Below are positions 52,717 to 61,196 of a stretch of DNA of 64,000 nucleotides, piece after piece; position 1 is the stretch's first letter, and the number at the start of each line of letters is the position of its first letter. Source of the stretch: JAWBMQ01 sp038828875 (GTDB lineage: Archaea > Nanobdellota > Nanobdellia > Woesearchaeales > JAWBMQ01); contig JAWBMQ010000001.1 of the NCBI GenBank assembly GCA_038828875.1, positions 1-64,000 on the forward strand, read 5' to 3'. Under the pieces are notes generated by a model. It was given only the letters and a program-made list of their open reading frames with translations, was not told the origin of the DNA and did no database searches. A program made the translations under genes and the position numbers.

Positions 52717-54279
52717 ATGGCTATTCCTGAAATTAATGATCTTTTTGATGCATTTTACGATAGATTAGAACTTAATATTTCAGTACCTAAATTTAACAAT
52801 AAACGAGAGGTGAAATTTTCTTATCCTTTGATTAGAGGATATGTTTTTTCTAATATTCATTGGAGTGATCAATACAATATGTTGGTTTATGATGTTATCG
52901 AACCTGAATTAAATGAAGGTTTAAAAAATCTTTATTCTTTAGTTTCTTTAGGATTACAAGAATTGATTTCTGTAGAATATAAAGGAAACCAAAAAAATGA
53001 GCAAGTGCGAGATTTTTTAGATTATAATGTTAAGGTGATTTTATCTCAATTAGGACAAAAACTATCGAAGCAAGATTATTTAAAGCTTATGTATTATGTT
53101 TTTAGAGATTTCTTAGGTTTAAATGAAATTGAACCTTTGATGAGAGATCCGTTTATTGAAGATATTGAGTGTAATGGAGCCAATAATCCTATTTTTATTA
53201 CACATAGATTCTTTGAGAATATGAGAACAAACCTTATTTTTGATCATCAAAGATTAACGGAATTTGTAGAAAAATTAGCTCAAAGATGTGGAAGATATAT
53301 TTCTTATGCAAAGCCGGTTTTAGATGGTGCACTTCCTGATGGTTCAAGAGTAAATGCAACTTACACATCAGATGTAACTAGCAAAGGACCATCTTTTACT
53401 ATACGTAAATTTACAAAAGATCCTTGGACACCTACAAGGTTGATTGAATTTAATGCAGCTACTGCTGAAATGTACGCTTATCTTTGGTTAGCAGTAGAAA
53501 ATAAATTGAATATTATGGTAATTGGAGAAACAAGTTCAGGTAAAACTACATTTCTAAATACAATTACGTTTTTCATAAAACCAGAAGCAAGAATTGTTAC
53601 TATTGAAGATACTAGAGAATTGAATTTGCCACATGAAAATTGGTTGCCAAGTGTTCAAAGGGAAGGTTTTACAACAGGAGGTCATGGAGTTACTTACGGA
53701 GAAGTTACTTTATTTGATTTGCTTAAAGCATCATTAAGACAGAATCCCGATTACGTTATAGTAGGTGAAGTAAGAGGACAAGAGGCTTATGTTCTTTTTC
53801 AGGGAATGGCATCAGGTCACCCATCAATGGGTACTTTCCACGCAGGAAGTGTAGAAATGTTGCTTAGAAGATTAGAATCTAATCCTATAAATCTTTCACC
53901 TTCATTGATTCAATCTTTAGATTTAGTAGTTTTTGCTTACAAAGTTACTCAAGGAGAGAGAAATGTAAGAAGGATCAAAAGTATCTTTGAGATTGTAAGA
54001 GTTTTAGATGAAATTGGTAAAGCTGAATATAACATTGCATTTGAATGGGATCCTAAAACGGATTCATATTCTAGCTTAAAATCAGATTTTTTATTAAAGA
54101 GAATTGAAAAGATGACAAGTTATAGTTTAAATGAATTAAAATTAGAGCTTCAAAGAAGGACTAAACTTTTGAATGCTTTAGTAAAGAATAAGATTTACAA
54201 TTATAAAGATTTTTCAAGATATGTTGCAAGATATTATGCTGATCCGCAGGGGGTTTTAAAGGAGTTTAAGATTGAATAA
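52717..54279 (+). CDS. Type IV filament assembly ATPase (TadA/ArlI family), system 1
   Basis: A protein of 520 residues. Walker A is GETSSGKTT near residue 270, Walker B with the Asp box is DYVIVGEVRGQE near 345, and the His box is SGHPSMGTFHAG. The N-terminal domain has IEPLMRDPFIEDIECNG, typical of VirB11/TadA hexamers. It powers pilin polymerisation. It is followed at once by a coiled-coil peptide and two separate membrane platform genes. No peptidase or pilin gene is seen nearby. Confidence 0.92.
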   Translation: MAIPEINDLFDAFYDRLELNISVPKFNNKREVKFSYPLIRGYVFSNIHWSDQYNMLVYDVIEPELNEGLKNLYSLVSLGLQELISVEYKGNQKNEQVRDFLDYNVKVILSQLGQKLSKQDYLKLMYYVFRDFLGLNEIEPLMRDPFIEDIECNGANNPIFITHRFFENMRTNLIFDHQRLTEFVEKLAQRCGRYISYAKPVLDGALPDGSRVNATYTSDVTSKGPSFTIRKFTKDPWTPTRLIEFNAATAEMYAYLWLAVENKLNIMVIGETSSGKTTFLNTITFFIKPEARIVTIEDTRELNLPHENWLPSVQREGFTTGGHGVTYGEVTLFDLLKASLRQNPDYVIVGEVRGQEAYVLFQGMASGHPSMGTFHAGSVEMLLRRLESNPINLSPSLIQSLDLVVFAYKVTQGERNVRRIKSIFEIVRVLDEIGKAEYNIAFEWDPKTDSYSSLKSDFLLKRIEKMTSYSLNELKLELQRRTKLLNALVKNKIYNYKDFSRYVARYYADPQGVLKEFKIE

Positions 54280-54284
54280 GAAAA

Positions 54285-54518
54285 ATGAAAAAAGAAAATA
54301 AATTTGAAAAAATCTATGAAGATGTTAAGAAGTTGAAAGAATTGAATTTGCAAATGAGTGCATTGGTAGAAGAAATTGAGAATTTGGATAAATTAAAATT
54401 AGATCCAGAGTATGCAAAAATTCGAGTAGAGATCATAAAGAAGGAGGTATTTAGCAAATTAAAAGATTCAGAGATCTTGGAACATCAAATTTTGAAAACT
54501 ATAAAAGATGATAGATGA
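54285..54518 (+). CDS. Small coiled-coil protein in pilus operon
   Basis: A protein of 77 residues, almost wholly a Lys/Glu coiled coil (FEKIYEDVKKLKELNLQMSALVEEIENLDKLKL). It starts 5 bases after the ATPase stop and overlaps the next gene by 11 bases, so it is translated with the assembly machine. It may be a connector between ATPase and platform; that is inference. No family recognised. Confidence 0.6.
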   Translation: MKKENKFEKIYEDVKKLKELNLQMSALVEEIENLDKLKLDPEYAKIRVEIIKKEVFSKLKDSEILEHQILKTIKDDR

Positions 54519-56367
54519 AATTAAAAATCTTATTGAACGTAGAAATTTAATTTTACAAGATTTACTTAGCGTTTCATTAGATGGAAAACGATTGCAAGAG
54601 GAGAAAGAAAAATTAGATGAAGAATTCTTTTCAAGAAAGATAAATTCTATAGAATATTCAAAAAGAAAACAAAAATTTGAATCTTTTAATTGGGAAACAG
54701 AGTATTATAAAAAAATAGAATTAGAGTTGAATGAATTAAAAGAAATTGATAAAAAATTACTTCATTTATTTTCCAATCTTGAAAAAGAGTTTGAAACATT
54801 TACCTATGTTTACAAAGCTAAATTTTCAAAAGTGAGTTCTTATTTTAAGCAAAAAGAAGAGGAATTTGAAAAATTTAAACAAAAAAGNNNNNNNNNNNNN
54901 NNNNNNNNNNNNNNNNNNNNNNNNNNNNNNNNNNNNNNNNNNNNNNNNNNNNNNNNNNNNNNNNNNNNNNNNNNNNNNNNNNNNAAAGATACTTATTTTG
55001 AATCAAAAGCAATGGATTCTATTAGCGATGTTCAAAGCATAAATAGAGAGATCTTGTTAAAATATGAACAAATGTTAAAAAAGAACTCAAAAAAGGTTTC
55101 TGAACTTAAACCAATAGAATTGAAAAAGATAGATTGGAATGCCAAAAGTGATGAAATTTATGTTCTTGATGAAACCGAAGTTAAAAAATTACCTTTTTTT
55201 GCTAAGATAAAATATTGGTATTATAAGAAATTTTTATTACCTAAAATAATAAGAAATAAAACAGAACAAATGAAGTCAAATAAAGAGATAGATCTTTTTT
55301 CTAAAGAATCAATTAATCAAACAAACTCTTTGTTGGAGTTAGTTAAATTTGGAGAGGAACAAAGGAAAAAAGAAAAAGAAGAGGAAAAAAGCAAAACTTA
55401 TTTGTTGGATGAAGAGATTGTAGCATTGCAAAAATTGTTAAAAACAGAGAACAACAAAAAAGAAGAAGAGTTTAAAATACCTATATTTTTTATGTTTATT
55501 ATAAACCTAATTTCAAGTAATATAAGTTTGTTTCTAATAAAGCAATTTCCTGAATATTTTGAAAATCTTTACAAAAAAATACAAATTGCTAATTTAAAAA
55601 TTTTGCCAAGTATTTACATTAACATTCTAATTTTTACTTCTCTTGTTTTAGGTTTTTTATTTTTTATCATAGGTATGTTAGTAGGTTTAGTGTTCTTAAA
55701 GATGCCATTTGTAGTTGCTTTTGGATTAGGTTGGCTTTTAGCTATAATTGGTATATTTTTGATAGTAGTAGTATTTACGGAATATCCAAATTCAGTAATC
55801 ACTGAAAGAATGAAATCAATAGAAACAAATTTGCCATTTGCTATAATTCATATGTCATCTATTGCAGGTTCAGGAGTAGTACCTTTGAAAATGTTTGAAT
55901 TGGTTGCAGAAAGAAAAGATTTTGGTGCTGTTTCAGAAGAATTTGAAAGAATTGTTAAATATGTCAATCTTTTTGGAGTAGATTTAATTACTGCTATTAG
56001 AGAAACTTTAGATTTAACTCCATCTACACAACTTAAAGATTTTTTAAATGGTTTAATCACAAGTATAGAATCAGGAGGTGATTTAATTTTATATTTAACA
56101 GTGAAAGCTAATGAAATTTTGGATCTTTACAAAATTAAAAGAGAAAAAGTAAATGATAATATTTCAGTATTTTCAGAAATGTATATGGGTATAATGATTA
56201 CCGCTCCGATATTTTTTGTATTAGTTATAAGTATGATTGGTTTTTTAGGTGCCCAAATTGGAGGAATTTCTGCACCGATAATGTTAGGAATTTTTACATA
56301 TGTAATTTTCCCATTGCTAAATTTTGCATTTTTTTCGATGTTAGATAAAATATTATTAGGTTATTAA
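54508..56367 (+). CDS. Type II secretion F-domain membrane platform protein (with N gap), system 1
   Basis: About 619 residues as drawn. The N-terminal ~300 residues are long charged coiled coils. The C-terminal part has two membrane helices, then the cytoplasmic F domain (FAIIHMSSIAGSGVVPLKMFELVAE ... SGGDLILYLTVKANEIL) and two further helices. The 97 N at 54888-54984 keep the frame only if the gap length is right. It is a TadB/ArlJ-type platform and pairs with the next single-domain gene. Confidence 0.8.
   Translation: MIDEIKNLIERRNLILQDLLSVSLDGKRLQEEKEKLDEEFFSRKINSIEYSKRKQKFESFNWETEYYKKIELELNELKEIDKKLLHLFSNLEKEFETFTYVYKAKFSKVSSYFKQKEEEFEKFKQKXXXXXXXXXXXXXXXXXXXXXXXXXXXXXXXXXKDTYFESKAMDSISDVQSINREILLKYEQMLKKNSKKVSELKPIELKKIDWNAKSDEIYVLDETEVKKLPFFAKIKYWYYKKFLLPKIIRNKTEQMKSNKEIDLFSKESINQTNSLLELVKFGEEQRKKEKEEEKSKTYLLDEEIVALQKLLKTENNKKEEEFKIPIFFMFIINLISSNISLFLIKQFPEYFENLYKKIQIANLKILPSIYINILIFTSLVLGFLFFIIGMLVGLVFLKMPFVVAFGLGWLLAIIGIFLIVVVFTEYPNSVITERMKSIETNLPFAIIHMSSIAGSGVVPLKMFELVAERKDFGAVSEEFERIVKYVNLFGVDLITAIRETLDLTPSTQLKDFLNGLITSIESGGDLILYLTVKANEILDLYKIKREKVNDNISVFSEMYMGIMITAPIFFVLVISMIGFLGAQIGGISAPIMLGIFTYVIFPLLNFAFFSMLDKILLGY
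54888..54984. other. Assembly gap (97 N)
   Basis: A run of 97 undetermined bases inside the coiled-coil part of the membrane platform gene. Its length may be an estimate, so residue numbers after it are provisional. The flanks are A-rich coiled-coil coding sequence, which is low in complexity and may have broken the assembly. Confidence 0.99.
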
Positions 56368-56368
56368 G

Positions 56369-57280
56369 ATGAATATCCAGAAAAAATATAAACCTTTGTT
56401 CATATTTTTGCAAGTGTTTTCAGTAGGTCTATTTTTCTTTACTTTTATTTTTCTTTCAAAGAGTAAGTTCTTTATGACATATATTATTCTATCATTAATT
56501 CTTTTTATTTTTCCTAATTGGTTGTTCTATTATTTAGAATCTATGAGGCAACAAAAATTAGAGCAATTCTTCCCTGATTTTATTAGAGATTTGTCTTCAG
56601 CAATAAAATCAGGAAAGCCTTTGCCATTAGCATTAGGTGAAATTGTAAACAATGATTATGGTGCTTTAACGTATTACGTCAGAAAATTGTATTATCAGAT
56701 AAATTGGGGAATTCCTGCTGCAAAAGCGTTTCAATTTTTCTCAATTCTTACAGATGATCCATTAATCGATAGAGCGATGAGTACCGTTATAGAATCTGTC
56801 AGAAGTGGTGGAGAATTAGATGTTGTTCTAGATGCAGTTCATGAATCTTTGCTAAGGATTAAAATTTTAGAAGAGCAAAGAAGATCAATGGTTTATAAAC
56901 AAGTTGTTCAAAATTATATAATCTTTTTCATATTCTTAGCAATTATTGTAGTTCTTCAAAATTTTCTACTTCCAGTTATAGAGCAAATGGCAGAAGGAGG
57001 AACATTGAATATGTTATTAGGTGCTTCTGGTGGAGGAGCTAAATTAGAAAGAAAAGTAGAAATTGATGTTTCATCTCTTGGTGCATTTATTATTTCTCTA
57101 GGAAAATGGTTTATATCTATTAATGGAGTTTTTATGAATTTGATTATTTTACAAGGGTTATTTACAGGATTAATTATTGGAAAACTTTCAACTGGAAAAG
57201 CTGCAACAGGAACCAAACATTCATTTATTTTAATTTCGATAGGTGCGTTAGTGTTGAGTATTACAAGTGCGCTGAAATGA
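56369..57280 (+). CDS. Second F-domain membrane platform protein, system 1
   Basis: A protein of 303 residues: two N-terminal helices, the T2SSF domain (FFPDFIRDLSSAIKSGKPLPLALGEIV ... VIESVRSGGELDVVLDAV), then helices (IIFFIFLAIIVVLQNFLLPVI and a pair near the C-terminus). It starts one base after the preceding gene. Together with that gene it resembles the split TadB/TadC pair of Tad-type pili. It ends the operon. Confidence 0.88.
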   Translation: MNIQKKYKPLFIFLQVFSVGLFFFTFIFLSKSKFFMTYIILSLILFIFPNWLFYYLESMRQQKLEQFFPDFIRDLSSAIKSGKPLPLALGEIVNNDYGALTYYVRKLYYQINWGIPAAKAFQFFSILTDDPLIDRAMSTVIESVRSGGELDVVLDAVHESLLRIKILEEQRRSMVYKQVVQNYIIFFIFLAIIVVLQNFLLPVIEQMAEGGTLNMLLGASGGGAKLERKVEIDVSSLGAFIISLGKWFISINGVFMNLIILQGLFTGLIIGKLSTGKAATGTKHSFILISIGALVLSITSALK

Positions 57281-57313
57281 GCAGAAAATCAAAATAGAAA
57301 AAAGTAGAAATTT

Positions 57314-57490
57314 TTACTCTTCTTTAAAGTCTTCTATTGTTATTAATAAAAATAATAATCCAAATAACAGCAATATTAAAGGAACAGCTCCTTTCAAGAA
57401 TGCTAAAATTTCTCTCCACCAAATATAACTTAACAAAGCACCTACTGCAAACAATACTAAGGTTATAATTAATTCTTGATATTTATTCAT
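57314..57490 (-). CDS. Small two-helix membrane protein
   Basis: About 58 residues: two membrane helices (LIITLVLFAVGALLSYIWW and FLKGAVPLILLLFGLLFLLI) and an acidic end. The ATG at 57490 follows AGGTGA with ideal spacing, which supports a real gene despite its size. An in-frame GTG at 57499 is the alternative start. Function unknown. Confidence 0.6.
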   Translation of the reverse strand: MNKYQELIITLVLFAVGALLSYIWWREILAFLKGAVPLILLLFGLLFLLITIEDFKEE

Positions 57491-57553
57491 AAATTTCACC
57501 TATTTTAGAGTGAAAAGAAGAATATTTAAATTTTTCTAAATATAAATTAAAAG

Positions 57554-57826
57554 ATGATTAAATTACGTCAATTAAAATTTAGAAATATTTTTATACTGTT
57601 TATGATTTTAAATGGGTTTATCTTGCTATTTGGTTTTATACTTTTGAGGTTTAGTATCATAGGAATCATTATTATTCTTTTTTCAATATTTTCTTTGATC
57701 TTTTCCTACTATGAATTGAAAAAATTTCCTTACTATGAAAAAATAAAAAAATCCTATTCTGTAGAATCTATTGCAGATTTTACTAACACACTTTATGAAT
57801 TATCATACAAGAAAAAAGAAAAATAA
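57554..57826 (+). CDS. Small membrane protein, unknown
   Basis: A protein of 90 residues with two membrane helices (IFILFMILNGFILLFGFIL and IIGIIIILFSIFSLIFSYY) and a basic tail ending KKKEK. A TATA-like TATTTAAATTTT lies about 30 bases upstream, divergent from the small two-helix gene. Its stop lies 3 bases before the end of the convergent gene. No family recognised. Confidence 0.5.
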   Translation: MIKLRQLKFRNIFILFMILNGFILLFGFILLRFSIIGIIIILFSIFSLIFSYYELKKFPYYEKIKKSYSVESIADFTNTLYELSYKKKEK

Positions 57827-57829
57827 AGT

Positions 57830-58372
57830 CTATTTGCTTAAATTATCTTTTAGCTCTTGAATATCATAATAAAACATCTGTTCTTTACTAAATTCTAAAA
57901 TATTTCCTGTTTTTGCACAAATTTTTACGTTAAGAACATCAAAATCAGCACATAAGCCAGTGATATTCCAAATTAAGCCTAGATTAGAGTTTTGTAATAT
58001 GTAGAAAATCTTAAGAAGTTTAGTTTTACTATAATTCTTTTTAAGAAAATCATTGAATAAATCTTTTGTTTTTGAATAACTTATTTTTATTTCATCTAAA
58101 TTTATTTTTTGTTCGTTTCTTTTTTCATCTATCGTAACATTTTCTTCTTCACTGAACACAATTTGAGTTTTATTTTCTTTGTTTTTAAGATAAAATATTT
58201 TCAAAGTTTCTAAATTTTCGCTTAAAAATGCAATTTGTAAAGAATCATCAGTAAAATAAATGAAGCTTATAGGTAAATCTTTTACAATATTATAATTTTT
58301 TGATTTTTTCAATGCTTCAAGAACATTACTTATTTCAATGTTTTCTAAATCGAGTTTTTCAATGTTTTCCAT
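57830..58372 (-). CDS. Uncharacterised acidic protein
   Basis: A soluble protein of 180 residues, rich in Glu, Lys and Asn. The C-terminal part (NLGLIWNITGLCADFDVLNVKICAKTGNILE) has a strand-turn-strand pattern reminiscent of PepSY-like folds, but I would not name it. It lies 37 bases downstream of the MIP18 gene on the same strand, so it may share its transcript. Confidence 0.5.
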   Translation of the reverse strand: MENIEKLDLENIEISNVLEALKKSKNYNIVKDLPISFIYFTDDSLQIAFLSENLETLKIFYLKNKENKTQIVFSEEENVTIDEKRNEQKINLDEIKISYSKTKDLFNDFLKKNYSKTKLLKIFYILQNSNLGLIWNITGLCADFDVLNVKICAKTGNILEFSKEQMFYYDIQELKDNLSK

Positions 58373-58409
58373 GAATGTTAAAGATTTCTTTTTATTTTAT
58401 AAATTTTTA

Positions 58410-58775
58410 TTATTGGTTTGAATCTTTTTTAGATAGTTCTGGAAGATTGGAACTTAGTTGTTCTTTCAATTCAGGACTCATTCTTTCAATACTCCAAGGA
58501 ATGTTAAAATCATACTCAATATTTACATCCCATCTTTCGTTTAGAATTTGGTCAATTTCACTTACTGCTCGGTATGCATCAGCTAATATAAAACCAGCCA
58601 AAGGACAAAAAGGACTAGTCAATCCTAATTTGATATCTAATTTTTTATTTTCCTCAGAAATTTGGATGTCATAAACTAAACCTAAAGAAACTAAATCATA
58701 CCCTATTTCTGGATCTTTTACTTCTTTAAGTTTTTCTTTTATTTTTTCTATTAATAAATTTGTATTGTTATCCAT
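58410..58775 (-). CDS. MIP18/DUF59 iron-sulfur assembly protein
   Basis: A protein of 121 residues. VKDPEIGYDLVSLGLVYDI is the DUF59 signature, and LTSPFCPLAGFILADAYRA carries its conserved cysteine. Members (SufT, MIP18/CIA2) help insert iron-sulfur clusters into target proteins. The C-terminal ~20 residues are a polar extension. QueH and the YkgJ-type protein in this window are candidate clients, by inference only. Confidence 0.88.
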   Translation of the reverse strand: MDNNTNLLIEKIKEKLKEVKDPEIGYDLVSLGLVYDIQISEENKKLDIKLGLTSPFCPLAGFILADAYRAVSEIDQILNERWDVNIEYDFNIPWSIERMSPELKEQLSSNLPELSKKDSNQ

Positions 58776-58887
58776 TTATTAAGAAATGTAATATAGTTTT
58801 AAAAATTTTGTGAATGTATTAATTGGTAAATTACTTTAACGTGATAACAAATGTTTAAATGTTATTTTATTTAAAATTTTATTATTA

Positions 58888-61194
58888 ATGCCACCTTCAG
58901 GAAATTGGAAACCTTGTGACTTTGAAATACGTAGAGATGAAAGTGATGTTAAACTAATTATACATTGCGAAAATTGTGTAAGAACTCCTTCTGTGGAAGA
59001 TGATCCGATTTGTATGAGTAAAGCAATAGAATATTTAGGACAAGTTAAAGAAGCAACAACTTTGCTTTTTCATCAGAAAAAATTGTATGAATACGATTAT
59101 TTTGAAACAAAGTTATTAAAAGAAATTGCAGAAGTTTATAACAAAATCATAAAATCAGGAGCATTAATAAAGTACAATGTAGAAGAAAAATATACTAGGT
59201 TTTATGATGAAATTTATACTAAAATTACGAATTTAGTTTATGGAACATTAAAAAGTGATCCAATTGCTGCATATTATTCATTTCAAAAATTGAAAAGGCG
59301 TTTGAAAGTTGTTTTTCAACAATCAAATGATGAAAAATTTCAAGAAATAGTAAAGAAATATCTTCAAAACATAGATAAGATTCTTTCAATTCTTGATGAA
59401 ACTAAGCTAATTACTATGAGTAAACCTTATCTTGAAGAAGAAGCTGTTAAAAATAGATCAATATACAAAACATACATTTTCTTTCCTACAATTCGGCCAG
59501 ATTTTATGTATACTAAATTGCTTGCTAGTTATCCAATAAATGGTATCGAATTAGATAGCTATTCTTTTGAAGGTGCAGAAGTTACTATTTTTGGATTTCC
59601 TGATTCTGTTAAGTATATGTATCACATAGTACCTCCTGAATTTAAGCTTACTGAAGAGGAATATGAGCTTTTAGAAATTGCAAGAGAAATTATGGCTCAA
59701 CATCAACCAGAGAAGAACGAATTTGTAGATCCTTTGAGAATGAGAGAGGTTTTTTATAATATTGGTAAGGAATTGTTAAATGAACTTGCAGCTCATAAGA
59801 ATGTAGCGTTAAGCGAAGAGAAATTAGATCAATTGGCTAAAATTTTAGTTCGTTATTCTGTTGGTTTTGGTTTAGTAGAATTGATTTTAAGTGATCCTAA
59901 GGTTCAAGATGTGAACGTAAATAGTCCATATGGTGATACTCCAATTTATTTAGTTCACGAAACTTTTGACGATTGTTTTGTTAATGTTTATCCTACAAAA
60001 GAAGATGCAGATTCGTGGGCAACTAAATTAAGAATGATTTCTGGAAGACCTTTTGATGAAGCAAATCAGCTTTTAGATACAGAATTAGAGTTACCTGGAG
60101 CAAGCGTAAGAGTTTCAGCAATTACTAAGCCCTTAGATCCTACAGGATATGCATTTTCTTTCAGAAGGCACAGAGATAAGCCATGGACATTGCCTTTGTT
60201 AATGAAGTATAAATCTATAAATGCTTTTGCAGCAGGTTTGTTAAGTTTTTTCATAGATGGTACTAGATCTTTTTTAATTGCAGGAACAAGAGGAAGCGGA
60301 AAATCAAGTTTTTTAAGTGCATTGATTGTAGAAATTATGAGAAGGTATAGAATAATTACTGTGGAAGATACTTTAGAATTACCTGTAAATCAGCTAAGAA
60401 AATTAGGTTTTAATATTCAACCAATGAAGGTAGCAAGTGCATTAAGTACTTCAACAACCGAAATGCCTGCAGATTTAGGAATAAGAGCAACATTAAGATT
60501 AGGAGACAGCTCTTTGATTGTTGGAGAAGTTAGAAGTAAGGAAGCATTAGCTTTGTATGAAGCAATGAGAGTTGGTGCTGCTGCTAACGTTGTTGCAGGA
60601 ACTATCCACGGAGATACTCCTTACGGTGTTTATGATAGAGTAGTTATGGATATTGGTGTTAATGCAACGTCTTTCAAAGCAACAGATATCATTATAATAA
60701 TAAAGCCTTTGAAAAGTGCAGATGGTTTGCATAAAATAAGAAGAGTAGTACAAATTACTGAAGTGAGAAAGAATTGGGAAAAAGATCCATTGCATGAGCA
60801 TGGTTTTGTGGATTTAATGGTGTATAATCCTCAAAAAGATGAATTAGAACCTACTGATGATCTATTGCATGGAGATTCAGAAATAATAAAAACAGTAGCT
60901 TCACAATATGCAGATTATGCAGGAAATTGGGATCTGGTTATGGAAAATATTGAATTAAGGGGAAAAATAAAGCAGAAAATTGTTGAAACTAGTTTACTTT
61001 TAAAAGAACCTTGGCTTTTAGAAGCTGAGTTTGTTATTTTGGCAAATGATTTAATGCATCTTGCTATTCAGGAGGTTAAAGAACAGTTTGGAAAGTTAGA
61101 TCATAAAAGGATTTATGATCTTTGGTTAGAAAAATATAAAACAGAAGTTTTAGATAAATTAGATATGTTGAAAAAACAATTTTCTGAAAAATAA
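58888..61194 (+). CDS. Type IV filament assembly ATPase, system 2
   Basis: A protein of 768 residues, longer than the ATPase of system 1. The N-terminal ~250 residues include a Cys-containing start (KPCDFEIRRDE, CENCVRTPSVEDDPIC), possibly zinc-binding. The core has VELILSDPKVQDVNVNS, Walker A GTRGSGKSS near 466 and Walker B SSLIVGEVRSKEAL near 541, then GTIHGDTPYGVYDRV. It powers a type IV pilus or archaellum-like filament. It lies 2 bases from its platform gene. Confidence 0.92.
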   Translation: MPPSGNWKPCDFEIRRDESDVKLIIHCENCVRTPSVEDDPICMSKAIEYLGQVKEATTLLFHQKKLYEYDYFETKLLKEIAEVYNKIIKSGALIKYNVEEKYTRFYDEIYTKITNLVYGTLKSDPIAAYYSFQKLKRRLKVVFQQSNDEKFQEIVKKYLQNIDKILSILDETKLITMSKPYLEEEAVKNRSIYKTYIFFPTIRPDFMYTKLLASYPINGIELDSYSFEGAEVTIFGFPDSVKYMYHIVPPEFKLTEEEYELLEIAREIMAQHQPEKNEFVDPLRMREVFYNIGKELLNELAAHKNVALSEEKLDQLAKILVRYSVGFGLVELILSDPKVQDVNVNSPYGDTPIYLVHETFDDCFVNVYPTKEDADSWATKLRMISGRPFDEANQLLDTELELPGASVRVSAITKPLDPTGYAFSFRRHRDKPWTLPLLMKYKSINAFAAGLLSFFIDGTRSFLIAGTRGSGKSSFLSALIVEIMRRYRIITVEDTLELPVNQLRKLGFNIQPMKVASALSTSTTEMPADLGIRATLRLGDSSLIVGEVRSKEALALYEAMRVGAAANVVAGTIHGDTPYGVYDRVVMDIGVNATSFKATDIIIIIKPLKSADGLHKIRRVVQITEVRKNWEKDPLHEHGFVDLMVYNPQKDELEPTDDLLHGDSEIIKTVASQYADYAGNWDLVMENIELRGKIKQKIVETSLLLKEPWLLEAEFVILANDLMHLAIQEVKEQFGKLDHKRIYDLWLEKYKTEVLDKLDMLKKQFSEK

Positions 61195-61196
61195 AA